From Palsa-1150 sp036490515 (GTDB lineage: Bacteria; Myxococcota_A; Polyangia; Polyangiales; Polyangiaceae): DNA of 64,000 bases. The stretch covers positions 124,001 to 188,000 of the forward strand of contig DASXDU010000005.1 of assembly GCA_036490515.1 (NCBI GenBank), in the 5' to 3' direction. The notes under the pieces were generated by a model. It worked only from the letters and a program-made list of their open reading frames with translations. It searched no databases and was not told the DNA's origin. This document shows positions 1 through 8,712 of this stretch, piece after piece (position 1 is the stretch's first letter; every line of letters begins with the position of its first letter). The position numbers and the translations under genes are program-made.

Positions 1-575
1 GACAGGTGGGCGTAGGTCCCCACCGCTCCCGCGATCTTCCCCACTGCGATCTCGCGCCGCGCAGCCTGCAGTCGCGCCTTCCCCCGTGCGATCTCCGCGT
101 GGTGGCCGGCGAGCGCCAGCCCGAAGGTCACCGGCTCGGCGAAGATGCCGTGGCTGCGGCCGATCATCGGCGTCCTGGCGTGCTCGCGTGCGCGGCGGGC
201 GAGGGCGTCGAGCACCTTGTCGCACCGGGCGAGCAGCAGATCGGCCGCGTCGCGGAGCAGGACCGCGAGCGAGGTATCCAGCACGTCGCTCGACGTCATC
301 CCGCGATGCAGCCACCTCGCCTCGATCCCCGCGAGCTCCTCCACGTGGGTGAGAAACGCGATGACGTCGTGCTTCGTCGTCCGTTCGATCTCGTCGATCC
401 GCGTCGGGTAGAGCACGAGGTTCTTCCCGCGGAGCGTCGCCGCTGTCCCCCGCGGCACGAAGTTCGCCTCCTCCATCGCCTCGCAAGCCGCGAGCTCGAC
501 GTCGAGCCAGACGGCGTAGCGACGGGCAGGGGACCAGAGCTCGGCGAAATCGGCTGGCGTGTAGCGCGGGATCAC
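1..575 (-). CDS. purB: Adenylosuccinate lyase, N-terminal part (cut by window edge)
   Basis: This is the N-terminal ~190 residues of adenylosuccinate lyase, a cytosolic fumarase/aspartase-superfamily enzyme that removes fumarate at two steps of purine synthesis (SAICAR to AICAR, adenylosuccinate to AMP). The start is a GTG at 575 reading (M)IPRYTPADFAELWS, the usual start of the short bacterial PurB type. Further in are TKHDVIAFL, HRGMTSSDVLDT (the conserved T-S-S-D substrate loop) and GRSHGIFAEP with the conserved histidine. The C-terminal signature loop lies off the left edge. The gene is first in the minus-strand direction here, with nothing co-transcribed visible upstream except an SDR gene 52 bp away. 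Identification is strong from motifs. Confidence 0.93.
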   Translation of the reverse strand, partial: MIPRYTPADFAELWSPARRYAVWLDVELAACEAMEEANFVPRGTAATLRGKNLVLYPTRIDEIERTTKHDVIAFLTHVEELAGIEARWLHRGMTSSDVLDTSLAVLLRDAADLLLARCDKVLDALARRAREHARTPMIGRSHGIFAEPVTFGLALAGHHAEIARGKARLQAARREIAVGKIAGAVGTYAHL

Positions 576-627
576 GCTGCCCGACTAACACAGCTTTCGC
601 GCGCGGTCCCCCCCGCGGGGAGGGCGC

Positions 628-1338
628 TCAGGCGCGGCCGTAGATGGGAACCGCGGCGCCGCTCACGTCGCGCGCTTCGTCGCTCAGGAGGAACGCGACC
701 AGGCCCGCCGCGGAACCGAGCGAAACCCACCGGCCGGGGTCCACGTCCGGCATGGCAGCGCGGTTCGCCGGCGTGTCCATCGTGCTCGGCAGCACCGCGT
801 TCACGCGGACGCCGTGCGCGAGCACCTCGGCGGCGACCGCGCGGGCGAGCGCGAGCAGCGCAGCCTTGGACGCCGCGTAGGCCGCCGCGTTCGCGCTCGT
901 CTCCGGGTTCACCGCGGCCCTCGAGCCGATGACCACGATGCTTCCGCGCTTGCGGGCCACCATGGGCGGCAGCAGCGCGCGCAGGCTCCGATGCGCGGTC
1001 GCGACGTTGGCTCGCATCATCGCGTCCCACGCCGCGTCGTCCGACTCCTCGTGCAGCGCCTTGCCTCCTGCCCAGCTGCCGGCGATCAGGGCCGCCGCCG
1101 TGGGCGGGCCACCGAGCTCGCGCTCGATGCGCGGCATCGCCTCCGACCACGTGGCCTGCTCGGCGATGTCTCCTGCGGCGATGCTCGCACCCCCGAGCGA
1201 CGCGGCGAGCGCGCGCAACCGATCCGCCCCCCTCGATGCATCGACGAGCGCCAGCGAATATCCCTTCGCATGGAGCGCGCGCGCGACCTCTGCCCCAAGC
1301 GCCCCCGCCGCCCCCGTGACCAGAGCCACCTCGCCCAT
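628..1338 (-). CDS. Short-chain dehydrogenase/reductase
   Basis: A 236-residue classical SDR. The nucleotide-binding turn TGAAGALG lies at residues 8-15, IVVIGSR carries Ser139, and YAASK gives Tyr154 and Lys158, so the catalytic Ser-Tyr-Lys set is present. The C-terminal RVNAVLPSTMDTP loop is typical of Fabg-like enzymes. The start is the ATG at 1338 (MGEVALVTG), because residues further upstream in the frame do not look like an SDR. NAD(P)H-dependent oxidation or reduction of a carbonyl/alcohol is expected; the substrate cannot be read from sequence. It lies between purB and a sigma-factor gene on the same strand, with a 62-bp gap to the latter. Confidence 0.88.
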   Translation of the reverse strand: MGEVALVTGAAGALGAEVARALHAKGYSLALVDASRGADRLRALAASLGGASIAAGDIAEQATWSEAMPRIERELGGPPTAAALIAGSWAGGKALHEESDDAAWDAMMRANVATAHRSLRALLPPMVARKRGSIVVIGSRAAVNPETSANAAAYAASKAALLALARAVAAEVLAHGVRVNAVLPSTMDTPANRAAMPDVDPGRWVSLGSAAGLVAFLLSDEARDVSGAAVPIYGRA

Positions 1339-1400
1339 GGCCGTCACGTGTAGCACGCGCGCGACGTCGCCTCTCTCGCCTCGGGCGCCGGCGCTCCCGT

Positions 1401-2210
1401 TCAGGCGGCGAGTTCCCGGAGCTCCTCGAGCTTGGCCCGCAGCTTTCCGAATGCCCTCTCCTCGAGCTGCCGGACGCGCTCCTTGCTCACGCCGAGGCGC
1501 ACGCCGAGCTCCTGCAGGGTGCGCGGATCGTCCGTCATGACCCGCTCGCGAACGATCATCCGTTCGCGCTCGCTCAGCCCCTCGAGCGCCTCGCTCACGG
1601 CGAGCCGCGCGCGTGTCTGCCGCTCCGCAGCCGTCGCATCCTCCTCGGGGCTGGGCGACGATGCCGGCAGCCGCTCGCTCAGCGCGGCGTGATCGTCCAC
1701 CCGTGCCTCCAGGCTCGCCTCGCGCGCCATGAGCAGCGGCAGCAACCAGGTCGCCTTTTCCACGGTCATCCCGCTCGCGCTCGCGAGCGCAGTCGGATCG
1801 CTCTCCCGCGTCTTGCGGTACGTGCGAAGCGCCCGGCGCTCGGCCTTCGTCGTTCCCAGCCGGACGACGCGATAGGCCCGCACGACGTAGTCGCGGATCT
1901 CCGCGCGGATCCAGTACGCGGCGTACGTCGCCAGCCTGCAGTCGCGGCTCAGGTCGAACTTCGACGCGGCTCGAAGCAGCCCCAGGTTCCCCTGCTGGAT
2001 CACGTCCTCGAGGGGGATGCCCCAGCGGCGGTACTCGAGCGCGATGGCGATGACGAACGGCAAGCACGCGGTGACGAGCTTCTCGCCCGCCTTCCGATCT
2101 CCCGCGCGCCACCGGCGAGCGAAGTCCCGCTCCGTCTCCCGATCCAGCGGGACGACGTCGGTCAGGCTCGCCCGGTAGAGCTGCATGGCGTGGCTGTCGC
2201 TTGCGCGCAT
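1401..2210 (-). CDS. RpoH-like sigma-70 family factor
   Basis: A 269-residue sigma factor of the sigma-32 group. Region 2 is clear at residues 45-110: LPFVIAIALEYRRWGIPLEDVI, then QQGNLGLLRAASKFD and TYAAYWIRAEIRDYV (core binding and -10 recognition). The RpoH-box segment follows as LGTTKAERRALRTYRK (118-133), close to the E. coli consensus but with the aromatic part replaced. Region 4 helix-turn-helix is at about 205-262 (TLQELGVRLGVSKERVRQLE). By family it would direct RNA polymerase to heat-shock-type promoters; myxobacteria often carry several paralogues, so this may not be the main RpoH. The gene stands alone, with no anti-sigma gene next to it. Confidence 0.9.
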   Translation of the reverse strand: MRASDSHAMQLYRASLTDVVPLDRETERDFARRWRAGDRKAGEKLVTACLPFVIAIALEYRRWGIPLEDVIQQGNLGLLRAASKFDLSRDCRLATYAAYWIRAEIRDYVVRAYRVVRLGTTKAERRALRTYRKTRESDPTALASASGMTVEKATWLLPLLMAREASLEARVDDHAALSERLPASSPSPEEDATAAERQTRARLAVSEALEGLSERERMIVRERVMTDDPRTLQELGVRLGVSKERVRQLEERAFGKLRAKLEELRELAA

Positions 2211-2414
2211 GGTCGCACTCCTTCCGCCGCCCCCGCGACCGTCGCAAGTGCACGGGAGGTGCCACGCGCAACGCGCTGGAATCGCGCCGCTCGCAGGGGC
2301 GATCCCCGCAAGGGCCGCCCGTTCCGCCCTCCGGCAGGCGCACGTTTTGCGCGTTCCCGCCCGCGTCCTTCAGCACGTGTGCATCTCGCCACCGCGCCGC
2401 TCGGCGCGTGACGC

Positions 2415-3239
2415 TCACACCTCGAGCGACAGGCCTTCGTACGCCGCGACGACGTCGGGGAAGACCGCGCGCGCGCGTGCTTCCTTGTCGCGAACCGCGC
2501 CGTCATTCTGCGTCGGATCGTGGTGGAAGAGGACCAGGCGTTCGACGCCCGCCAGCCGGGCGATCTTCGCGCCCTCCTCGAAGGTGCTGTGACCCCAGCC
2601 CTTCTTCGACGCGTACTCCTCGGGCGTGTACTGCGAGTCGTAGATGAGCGCGCGCGCGCCCTTCGCGAGGTCGACGAGCTTCTGATCGACGCGCCCCTCG
2701 TAGTGTTCGGTGTCGGTCGCGTAGACGACGGCGCGCCCGTCGTGCTCCACACGGAACGCGAAGACTCCTTGCGGATGGTTGCCGCGCGCGCTCGTGACCC
2801 GGACCGCACCACCCTGGCCGTCGTCGATCTCGAGGAGCTCGCCCTCGGCGAGATCCCGGAAGTTCATCTTTGCGGCCATCGTCCCGAGGTGAACGGGGAA
2901 GTTCGGGTGATCCATCTGGCCCTCGAGCGTCTCCTCGAGCGTGCGCGAGACGTTGTGGCCGCCGTAGAGGTGGAACACGTTGCCCGGCACGAACGCGGGC
3001 TCGAAGAACGGGAACCCCTGGATGTGGTCCCAGTGCACGTGGCTGAAGAACATGTGCGCGTCGAGCGGCATCTCCTTGAGCAGCTTCTTCCCGAGCAAGC
3101 GCAGGCCCGTGCCGCCGTCGAAGATGAGGACTGCCTTGCCCGCGCGCACCTCGACGCAGCTCGTGTTGCCCCCGATCTGCACCGTCGCGGGCCCCGGCGT
3201 GGGGATGCTTCCGCGGACGCCCCAGAAAGTGATCTGCAT
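2415..3239 (-). CDS. MBL-fold metallo-hydrolase
   Basis: A 274-residue metallo-beta-lactamase-fold enzyme. It opens with MQITFWGVRGSIPTPG and an IGGNTSCVEV segment, typical of the phosphoribosyl cyclic-phosphate phosphodiesterase / RNase Z-like branch. The metal motif HVHWDH is at residues 67-72, with later ligands in TSARGNHPQG, YATDTEH and LVLFHHDP. The start is the ATG at 3239; an upstream in-frame extension reads as low-complexity non-homologous sequence. It faces a divergently transcribed DUF218 gene 85 bp away, so the two promoters lie back to back. The substrate is unknown; a phosphodiester or ester is likely. Confidence 0.87.
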   Translation of the reverse strand: MQITFWGVRGSIPTPGPATVQIGGNTSCVEVRAGKAVLIFDGGTGLRLLGKKLLKEMPLDAHMFFSHVHWDHIQGFPFFEPAFVPGNVFHLYGGHNVSRTLEETLEGQMDHPNFPVHLGTMAAKMNFRDLAEGELLEIDDGQGGAVRVTSARGNHPQGVFAFRVEHDGRAVVYATDTEHYEGRVDQKLVDLAKGARALIYDSQYTPEEYASKKGWGHSTFEEGAKIARLAGVERLVLFHHDPTQNDGAVRDKEARARAVFPDVVAAYEGLSLEV

Positions 3240-3324
3240 CGGTTCGAAGGCTCCGTTCGAGCTGCAGCGATACGGCCCACGAGCGTACCTCGTGGCCGCG
3301 AAGAAAGGTATTCCTACTCCTCTG

Positions 3325-3870
3325 ATGGGCGAGAGGGCTGCGACGGGCGAGACGGCCAAACCCAACTCGCTCGGCGTCGACGGGGCCATCGCCATCGCCA
3401 TCGTGGTCCTCGGCTGCCGGGTGATGCTCGACGAGGAGGGGCGCCTCGCCGGAGCCCTTGGGCGGAGGGTGCGCGCGGCCGCTCGCGCCTACGAGGAGCG
3501 AGCAGGAGAAGGCACGCTCGTCCTCGTGTGCGGGGGCCGCCACTGGGGTGGCACCGTGGAGGCGGACGCGATGGCGCGCGAGCTCGGCCGCCTCGGGGTG
3601 CCCGAGTCGGCCATCGTCCGGGAGCGCTGCTCGCTCTCCACGCGCGAGAATGCCCGGTACGCCGCAGCCACGCTGGCGCGGCGCGGGATCGAGCGCGTCG
3701 CGATCGTGACCTGCGCCTGGCATCTGGCCCGGGCCGTCGCGCTCTTCCGTGCCCGCGGGCTGCACGTCGAGGGCGTGCACGCAGGAGCAGCGCCGGCGCC
3801 CTGGACGCGGAGGACCTGGAGGTGGGGCGTCGAGAGGGTCCTCTCGCTGGTGCAGGCCCCACGGTCATGA
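3325..3870 (+). CDS. YdcF/ElyC/SanA-like DUF218 protein
   Basis: A 181-residue protein with the DUF218 fold pattern. An N-terminal hydrophobic strand reads AIAIVVLGCRV, then LVLVCGGRHWGGTVEADAMA, the conserved ERCSLSTRENARYAA (the STxENA motif) and VAIVTCAWHLARAVALFRARG. Family members are linked to cell-envelope or vancomycin-permeability phenotypes, and a sulphur- or sugar-ligand-binding Rossmann-like site is inferred from the family. The ATG at 3325 is the chosen start. The stop overlaps the next gene's ATG (ATGA at 3867-3870), so it is probably translationally coupled to the HEAT/cyclophilin lipoprotein. No long signal peptide is present, which is unusual for SanA-like members. Confidence 0.8.
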   Translation: MGERAATGETAKPNSLGVDGAIAIAIVVLGCRVMLDEEGRLAGALGRRVRAAARAYEERAGEGTLVLVCGGRHWGGTVEADAMARELGRLGVPESAIVRERCSLSTRENARYAAATLARRGIERVAIVTCAWHLARAVALFRARGLHVEGVHAGAAPAPWTRRTWRWGVERVLSLVQAPRS

Positions 3871-6044
3871 AGCACGCGACCCACGCGCTGCTCGCGCTCT
3901 TCCTCGCGTCCTGTGCGAAGCCGGGTCCCGCCCCGGCGGGTGCCCCCGATGGTGCGAACGGTGAGGCGGGAGCCGCGCAGGACGTGCGCGTGACCATCGC
4001 GCGCGCCGCGGATCAGCGCCGGGCGCGCGATGTACCCCCGGCGTCGCTCCACGAGCACGACCCTGCGATCCGGCGTCTCGCCGCGCGGGCGCTCGCGCGA
4101 ATCCAGGACGCGGACGACGCCCCGCTCCTCGGCGCGCTGGAAGACGCCGACGACGTCGTGACCGCGTGGGCCGCGTACGGTCTCGGCGAGTCGTGCAAGG
4201 GACACGAGGACGCGCACGCACGCGCCCTCGCGGCGCGCCTCGCGTCGTTCGATCCCGCGCGGGGTGCGTCGGTCCCCGTCGACGCGCGCATCGCCATCCT
4301 GCGCGCCCTCGGTCACTGCGGCGGGGACGTCGCCGAGCAGACGCTGCGCGCCTGGCTCCGCCGCACCGACGCGGCTCCCTTCACCGCGGACGCCGCCGCC
4401 TTCGCCCTCGGCGACGTGGCTTCCCGGCGGGGGTCCGTCTCGCTCGAGTCGAGCGGCGCCTTGCTCGATGCGGTCCAGCGCAGTCCCCCGGTCGACGCGG
4501 CCCTCTACGCATTTGGCCGCGCCGAGTCCGTCGGTGCCGAGGAGCTCGGGCCTCGCCTGCTCGCTGCCGCACGGGCTGCGCTCGACCGTCCCGGAGCCGA
4601 CCGCTTCTTCGCCGTGCGCGCGCTGGGTCGGGCCGGCGCAGACGGCGCGGCGGATCTCGGACGCGTCCTCGCCTCCAGCGAGTTCACGCCTCCCGAGCGG
4701 GCCGAGGCTGCGCGCTCCCTCGGTCGCCTGCACAAGGCAGGACAGAGCGCGCTCCTCGGAGCGCTCGGCACCATCCTTCCCGGACGCGGCGATCAGCTCA
4801 CGGGCGATCTCCCGGGCATTCTCCGGTCTGCCCTCGGCGCCGTCAGCGACGATCGACCACCCCATGCCGACGCGCCCCTCTGGGCGGCGACGCGACTCGA
4901 AGCGCCTCCCGGGAGCGCACCGGCGCTCGTCCGCCGCGTCTCGCAGGTCCGGTGCGAGGCGGCGGAGAAGCTCGCTCTCGGCGCGTGGGATTCCGACGTC
5001 CTGCGCGGGTGTGACGTCGGCGACGGCGAGGCGGGGGAGGCGGGCCGCCTCGCGGCTCTCGACCGGGGTGAGCTCACGAAGGCGCGACGTGGCGCCTGGC
5101 TCGACGTGACGCGCAGTACCCACGTCCGCGTGCGCGAGGCCGCCATCGAGGTCGTCACTCGACATCCCGAGCTCGGCTCTGCGGCGCTCGCCGTCCTCGC
5201 GGATGCGCTGTCGTCTCCCCAGGCGGGCGTCGTCGCAGTGGCGGCGGACGTCGTGCACGCCCATCCCGATCGCCTCTACGTACTGGCCGCCAGCGAGCGG
5301 CGCGCGGCCCTCGATCCGCGCGCTCCGCCTCCCACGTCGCATCCGTTGCAGGAGCTCGACGCGGGCATCGCGCGCGCCATGAGGGCCGCGCTCGCCCACG
5401 CGTGGGCGCCCGATCTCGTCGAGACACGCATGGCCCTCGTCGACGCCTCGCTCGCTCTCTCGCTCGACGAGGGGCGCGCGTACGCGCAGAAGGCCTGCCA
5501 CGACCCCAACGTCACCGTGCGCACGCGTGCTGCGAAGGCGCTCGCGGCTGCCGGAGAGAAGGGCGCTACGTGCCCGCCACCCGACGCGCCGGAGGAGGCG
5601 GCGGAGGAGCTCGGCCACGAGATCGCGCACGCGACGCGCGTCGTGCTCGAGATCGACGGTGCCACGCTCGGTATTCGCTTCGACCCGTCTCTCGCTCCCG
5701 TCGCCGCCACCCGCTTCGTCGCGCTCGCACGGTCGGGCTTCTACACGGGCGTCGTCGTCCACCGCGTCGTGCCCGGCTTCGTCGTCCAGCTCGGAGACCG
5801 CGGTGCCGACGGGTACGGCGGTTCGGGCGTGCCTCTCCGCTGCGAGACTTCCCCCGTGCCCTTCGGGCCGCTCGACGTCGGTGTCGCGCTCGCAGGGAGG
5901 GACACCGGATCGAGCCAGATCTTCGTGACCCTGTCCGTCCAGCCGCACCTCGACGGCGAGTACGCTTGGGTCGGCCACGCGGACGGCGACTGGAACGGCG
6001 TCGCCGAGGGCGATGTGATACGTGCCGTGCGCGTGGAGGAATGA
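3867..6044 (+). CDS. Lipoprotein with HEAT repeats and C-terminal cyclophilin-type PPIase
   Basis: A 725-residue predicted lipoprotein. The signal is MKHATHALLALFLASC with the lipobox Cys at about residue 16. Residues about 40-560 are Ala/Leu/Asp-rich helical repeats of HEAT/PBS-lyase type (for example DPAIRRLAARALARIQD and DDAPLLGALEDADDVVTAWAA), a protein-protein scaffold. From about residue 592 a cyclophilin domain follows: FYTGVVVHRVVPGFVVQLGD and SQIFVTLSVQPHLDGEYAWVG-like elements, the peptidyl-prolyl isomerase core. An envelope-anchored folding factor is inferred. The start overlaps the DUF218 stop and the SDR gene follows after 3 bp, so it sits inside an operon. The fusion of a long HEAT solenoid with a PPIase on a lipid anchor is uncommon. 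Confidence 0.86.
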   Translation: MKHATHALLALFLASCAKPGPAPAGAPDGANGEAGAAQDVRVTIARAADQRRARDVPPASLHEHDPAIRRLAARALARIQDADDAPLLGALEDADDVVTAWAAYGLGESCKGHEDAHARALAARLASFDPARGASVPVDARIAILRALGHCGGDVAEQTLRAWLRRTDAAPFTADAAAFALGDVASRRGSVSLESSGALLDAVQRSPPVDAALYAFGRAESVGAEELGPRLLAAARAALDRPGADRFFAVRALGRAGADGAADLGRVLASSEFTPPERAEAARSLGRLHKAGQSALLGALGTILPGRGDQLTGDLPGILRSALGAVSDDRPPHADAPLWAATRLEAPPGSAPALVRRVSQVRCEAAEKLALGAWDSDVLRGCDVGDGEAGEAGRLAALDRGELTKARRGAWLDVTRSTHVRVREAAIEVVTRHPELGSAALAVLADALSSPQAGVVAVAADVVHAHPDRLYVLAASERRAALDPRAPPPTSHPLQELDAGIARAMRAALAHAWAPDLVETRMALVDASLALSLDEGRAYAQKACHDPNVTVRTRAAKALAAAGEKGATCPPPDAPEEAAEELGHEIAHATRVVLEIDGATLGIRFDPSLAPVAATRFVALARSGFYTGVVVHRVVPGFVVQLGDRGADGYGGSGVPLRCETSPVPFGPLDVGVALAGRDTGSSQIFVTLSVQPHLDGEYAWVGHADGDWNGVAEGDVIRAVRVEE

Positions 6045-6047
6045 TCG

Positions 6048-6833
6048 ATGGACGTCTCGAAGCCGGGTGCGCACTCCTTCGATTGGAAGTCGCAGGTCGT
6101 CGTCGTCACCGGCGCGAGCGCCGGGATCGGCGCGGCCCTCTGCGCGGAGATCGTCCGTCGTGGCGGGAGCGTGGTTCTCGCCGCGCGTCGCGCCGAGAAG
6201 CTCGACGATGTCGCGCGCGCAGCGGGCGGCACGACGCTCACGGTGCCCACCGACGTCACGCGCAAGGACGAAGTGAATCGCCTAGCGGCGAAGGCGGTCG
6301 AGCGCTTCGGCCACGTCGACGCGTGGGTCAACAACGCCGGACGAGGCATCACGCGCCCCCTCCTCGAGCTCACCGACGCCGACGTCGACGCCATGCTCCG
6401 CGACAACGTGAAGTCCGCCCTGTACGGGATGCAGGCCATCGTGCCCCACTTCAAGGAGCGCACGCGGGGCCACCTCGTGAACGTGTCCTCCATGCTCGGG
6501 CGCATCCCGTTCGCCGGCTTCCGGTCGGCGTACTGCGCCTCGAAGGCCGCCCTCGGGTCGCTCACCGAGATCCTCCGCATGGACCTCGCGAAGGACTTCC
6601 CCGAGGTGCGCGTCACCTGCTTCTACCCGGGCGTCGTCGCGACCGACTTCGGTTTGAACGCTCTCGGCGGGGGCGTCGACTCGCGGTCCCTTCCGGGTTC
6701 GCAGACCGCCGAGGAGGTCGCTCGCCTCCTCGCCGACGCGCTCGAGGCGCGCCGCGGAGGCGACGTGTACTCCCGGCCCGAGGCGGTCGAGCGCGTCCTC
6801 GGCTACCTGCGCGGCCTCGCCGCGGAGTCCTGA
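6048..6833 (+). CDS. Short-chain dehydrogenase (DltE/YdfG-like SDR)
   Basis: A 261-residue classical SDR. Residues 21-28 read TGASAGIG (cofactor turn), then NNAG at 95-98, NVSSMLG with the catalytic Ser, and YCASK giving Tyr162 and Lys166. After the active site, VRVTCFYPGVVATDF is the usual substrate-loop start. A good ribosome-binding site (GGAGGA at 6035-6040) precedes the ATG, which decides the start. The stop TGA at 6831-6833 overlaps the next ATG. The packed order SDR, small protein, GMC oxidoreductase suggests sequential redox steps on one substrate; its identity cannot be seen. Confidence 0.88.
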   Translation: MDVSKPGAHSFDWKSQVVVVTGASAGIGAALCAEIVRRGGSVVLAARRAEKLDDVARAAGGTTLTVPTDVTRKDEVNRLAAKAVERFGHVDAWVNNAGRGITRPLLELTDADVDAMLRDNVKSALYGMQAIVPHFKERTRGHLVNVSSMLGRIPFAGFRSAYCASKAALGSLTEILRMDLAKDFPEVRVTCFYPGVVATDFGLNALGGGVDSRSLPGSQTAEEVARLLADALEARRGGDVYSRPEAVERVLGYLRGLAAES

Positions 6834-7213
6834 TGGGCCTCGGCGAGGGAGCGCAGCGACGCATCGCCGTCGTCCTCGCCGACGTCCTCGGCGAGCCGCT
6901 CGACGTCGCGTCCTCGGTCGCGGCGTTCCTCGACCGGTACCTCCGGCAGGTGCCCTTCCAGGCGGCGCTCGGTCTCCGCGCCGTCACCTGGGCGGTCACG
7001 TGGTTGCCCATCCTCTTCGTCGGCATCCCGCTCCCCGCCAGCATGCTCTCGCCCGCCACGCGGCTCCGGTACGTCGCGCGGTGGGCCGGCGCGCGCGCCT
7101 ACTTCGTGCGCGAGGGTTTCTACCTGCTCAAGGCGATTGCCCTGATGGGCTGGGGTGCGCACCCGGCGGTGCGCGAACGCCTCGGCCTGGGCCCGATGGC
7201 GGTCCACCCGTGA
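6833..7213 (+). CDS. Small conserved-looking hypothetical protein coupled to GMC oxidoreductase
   Basis: A 126-residue protein of no family I recognise. The start ATG overlaps the SDR stop (TGATG at 6831-6835), and its own stop overlaps the GTG of the GMC gene (GTGA), so translation of all three is probably coupled. Residues about 50-70 (AVTWAVTWLPILFVGIPLP) are hydrophobic enough for one membrane pass. The C-terminal half is Arg/Tyr-rich (RLRYVARWAGARAYFVREG). By position it may be a membrane tether or small subunit for the GMC enzyme, as small partner proteins exist for some GMC dehydrogenases; that role is inference only. Confidence 0.7.
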   Translation: MGLGEGAQRRIAVVLADVLGEPLDVASSVAAFLDRYLRQVPFQAALGLRAVTWAVTWLPILFVGIPLPASMLSPATRLRYVARWAGARAYFVREGFYLLKAIALMGWGAHPAVRERLGLGPMAVHP

Positions 7214-8700
7214 GCACCGCCGCGACCGAGGCGGCCGACTTCGTCGTCGTGGGCAGTGGCGCAGCCGGCGCGACGGCGGCCGTCGTCCTCGCCGAGGCGG
7301 GACACGACGTGCTCGTGCTCGAGGAGGGTCCCGAAGTCCGCGACGAGGACCGCGGGCTCGGCTCGCACGAGGCCTTCATGCGCCTCTTCCGCGATCGCGG
7401 CACGCAGGTCGCGATGGGCCGGAGCGTCATCCCCATGCTCCAGGGCAGGTGCGTCGGCGGCACCACGGTCGTCAACGGCGCGATCGTGTGGCGCCTCCCC
7501 GAGGACGCGTATGCGCGCAGCTTCGGCGCGATCGGCGCACGCGATGCCGTGCCCCTCGCCGAGCTCCACGCGCGCATGGACCGCATCGAACGCGACCTCT
7601 CCGTCGCGCCCGCACCCGACCGCCTCCTCGGTGGCAACGGCCATCGCATGAAGGAGGGTGCCGCGCGCCTCGGGTGGAGGGCGCACGCGATCCGGCGCAA
7701 CGTCCTCGACTGCCAGGGAAGCGGCCGGTGCCTCGAGGCGTGTCCGACGAAGCGAAAGCAGAGCATGGAGCGCACGTACCTCCCGCGTGCCGCGCGTGCC
7801 GGCGCGCGCATCCTCGCCGACCACGAGGTGCGCACCGTCGACACGAGCGGCGGGCGTGCGGTCGCCGTCACGGGGCGCAAGAGCGACGGTTCTCCCTTCC
7901 GCGTGGCCGCGCGCGGCGGCGTGATCCTCGCCGCGAGCGCCATCCAGACTCCCTGCATCCTGCACCGCTCGGGCGTCGGCCCCCGCGCGCACGTCGGGGC
8001 CCACTTCCGGGCGCACCCGGGCACCGCGGTCGCCGGCGTGTACCGCGACCCGGTGCGCATCTGGGAGGGGGCGACGCAGTCGTTCGAGGTCGACGAGTTC
8101 CGCGGAGACGGCTTCAAGATGGAGGTCGTCGGCTTGCCCGTGGAGCTCGCCGGCGTGCGGCTCCCGGGCCTCGGGGCGGGCTTCCAGCGCTCGATCGCGG
8201 ACTTTCCCAACATGGCCGTCTGGGGTGTGCAGGTGCGAGCCGAGGCCGAGGGCACCGTCTCGCCCGCGGGCGATCGCGCTCGCATCGCGTACACGCCGTC
8301 GGCGCGCGACATGGCGATCTTCCGCGCGGGCGTGCGCCGCCTCGCCGAGCTCCACTTCGCGGCGGGTGCCGTGCGCGTCTACCCCGGCGTTCACGGCGGC
8401 CCGGACGTCCTCACGTCGCCCGACGAGCTCTCGCGCCTCGACGCTCTCTCCCTCGACCCGCGCGACTGGTCGCTCATCTCGAGCCACCTCTTCTCCACCT
8501 GCCGCATGGGACGCACCGCCGACGAGGGGGTGGCCGGCTACGACGGCGCAGTGCACGGCGTCCGCGGCGCCTGGGTCCTCGACGCGTCGCTCCTCCCCAC
8601 GAACCTCGGCGTCAACCCGCAGCACACCATCATGGCCCTCGCGATGCTCCTCGCCGAGCGCATCGCGGAGCACGTCGCCGAGCGGCGCACGTCCATGTAG
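7210..8700 (+). CDS. GMC-family FAD oxidoreductase
   Basis: A 496-residue glucose-methanol-choline family flavoprotein. The FAD dinucleotide fold reads VVGSGAAGATAA at residues 13-24, followed by VLEEGP. GRCVGGTTVVNGAIVWR is the conserved FAD-binding GMC signature. A Cys cluster (LDCQGSGRCLEACPTKRK) resembles that of the cholesterol oxidase / long-chain alcohol oxidase branch. The C-terminal active-site part shows SSHLFSTCRMG and GVNPQHTIMALA, with the catalytic His/Asn region. The start is a GTG at 7210 overlapping the preceding stop. Oxidation of an alcohol, possibly a sterol or long-chain alcohol, is inferred. Two upstream genes form its operon. Confidence 0.9.
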   Translation: MSTAATEAADFVVVGSGAAGATAAVVLAEAGHDVLVLEEGPEVRDEDRGLGSHEAFMRLFRDRGTQVAMGRSVIPMLQGRCVGGTTVVNGAIVWRLPEDAYARSFGAIGARDAVPLAELHARMDRIERDLSVAPAPDRLLGGNGHRMKEGAARLGWRAHAIRRNVLDCQGSGRCLEACPTKRKQSMERTYLPRAARAGARILADHEVRTVDTSGGRAVAVTGRKSDGSPFRVAARGGVILAASAIQTPCILHRSGVGPRAHVGAHFRAHPGTAVAGVYRDPVRIWEGATQSFEVDEFRGDGFKMEVVGLPVELAGVRLPGLGAGFQRSIADFPNMAVWGVQVRAEAEGTVSPAGDRARIAYTPSARDMAIFRAGVRRLAELHFAAGAVRVYPGVHGGPDVLTSPDELSRLDALSLDPRDWSLISSHLFSTCRMGRTADEGVAGYDGAVHGVRGAWVLDASLLPTNLGVNPQHTIMALAMLLAERIAEHVAERRTSM

Positions 8701-8712
8701 GCTCCGCTCCGG

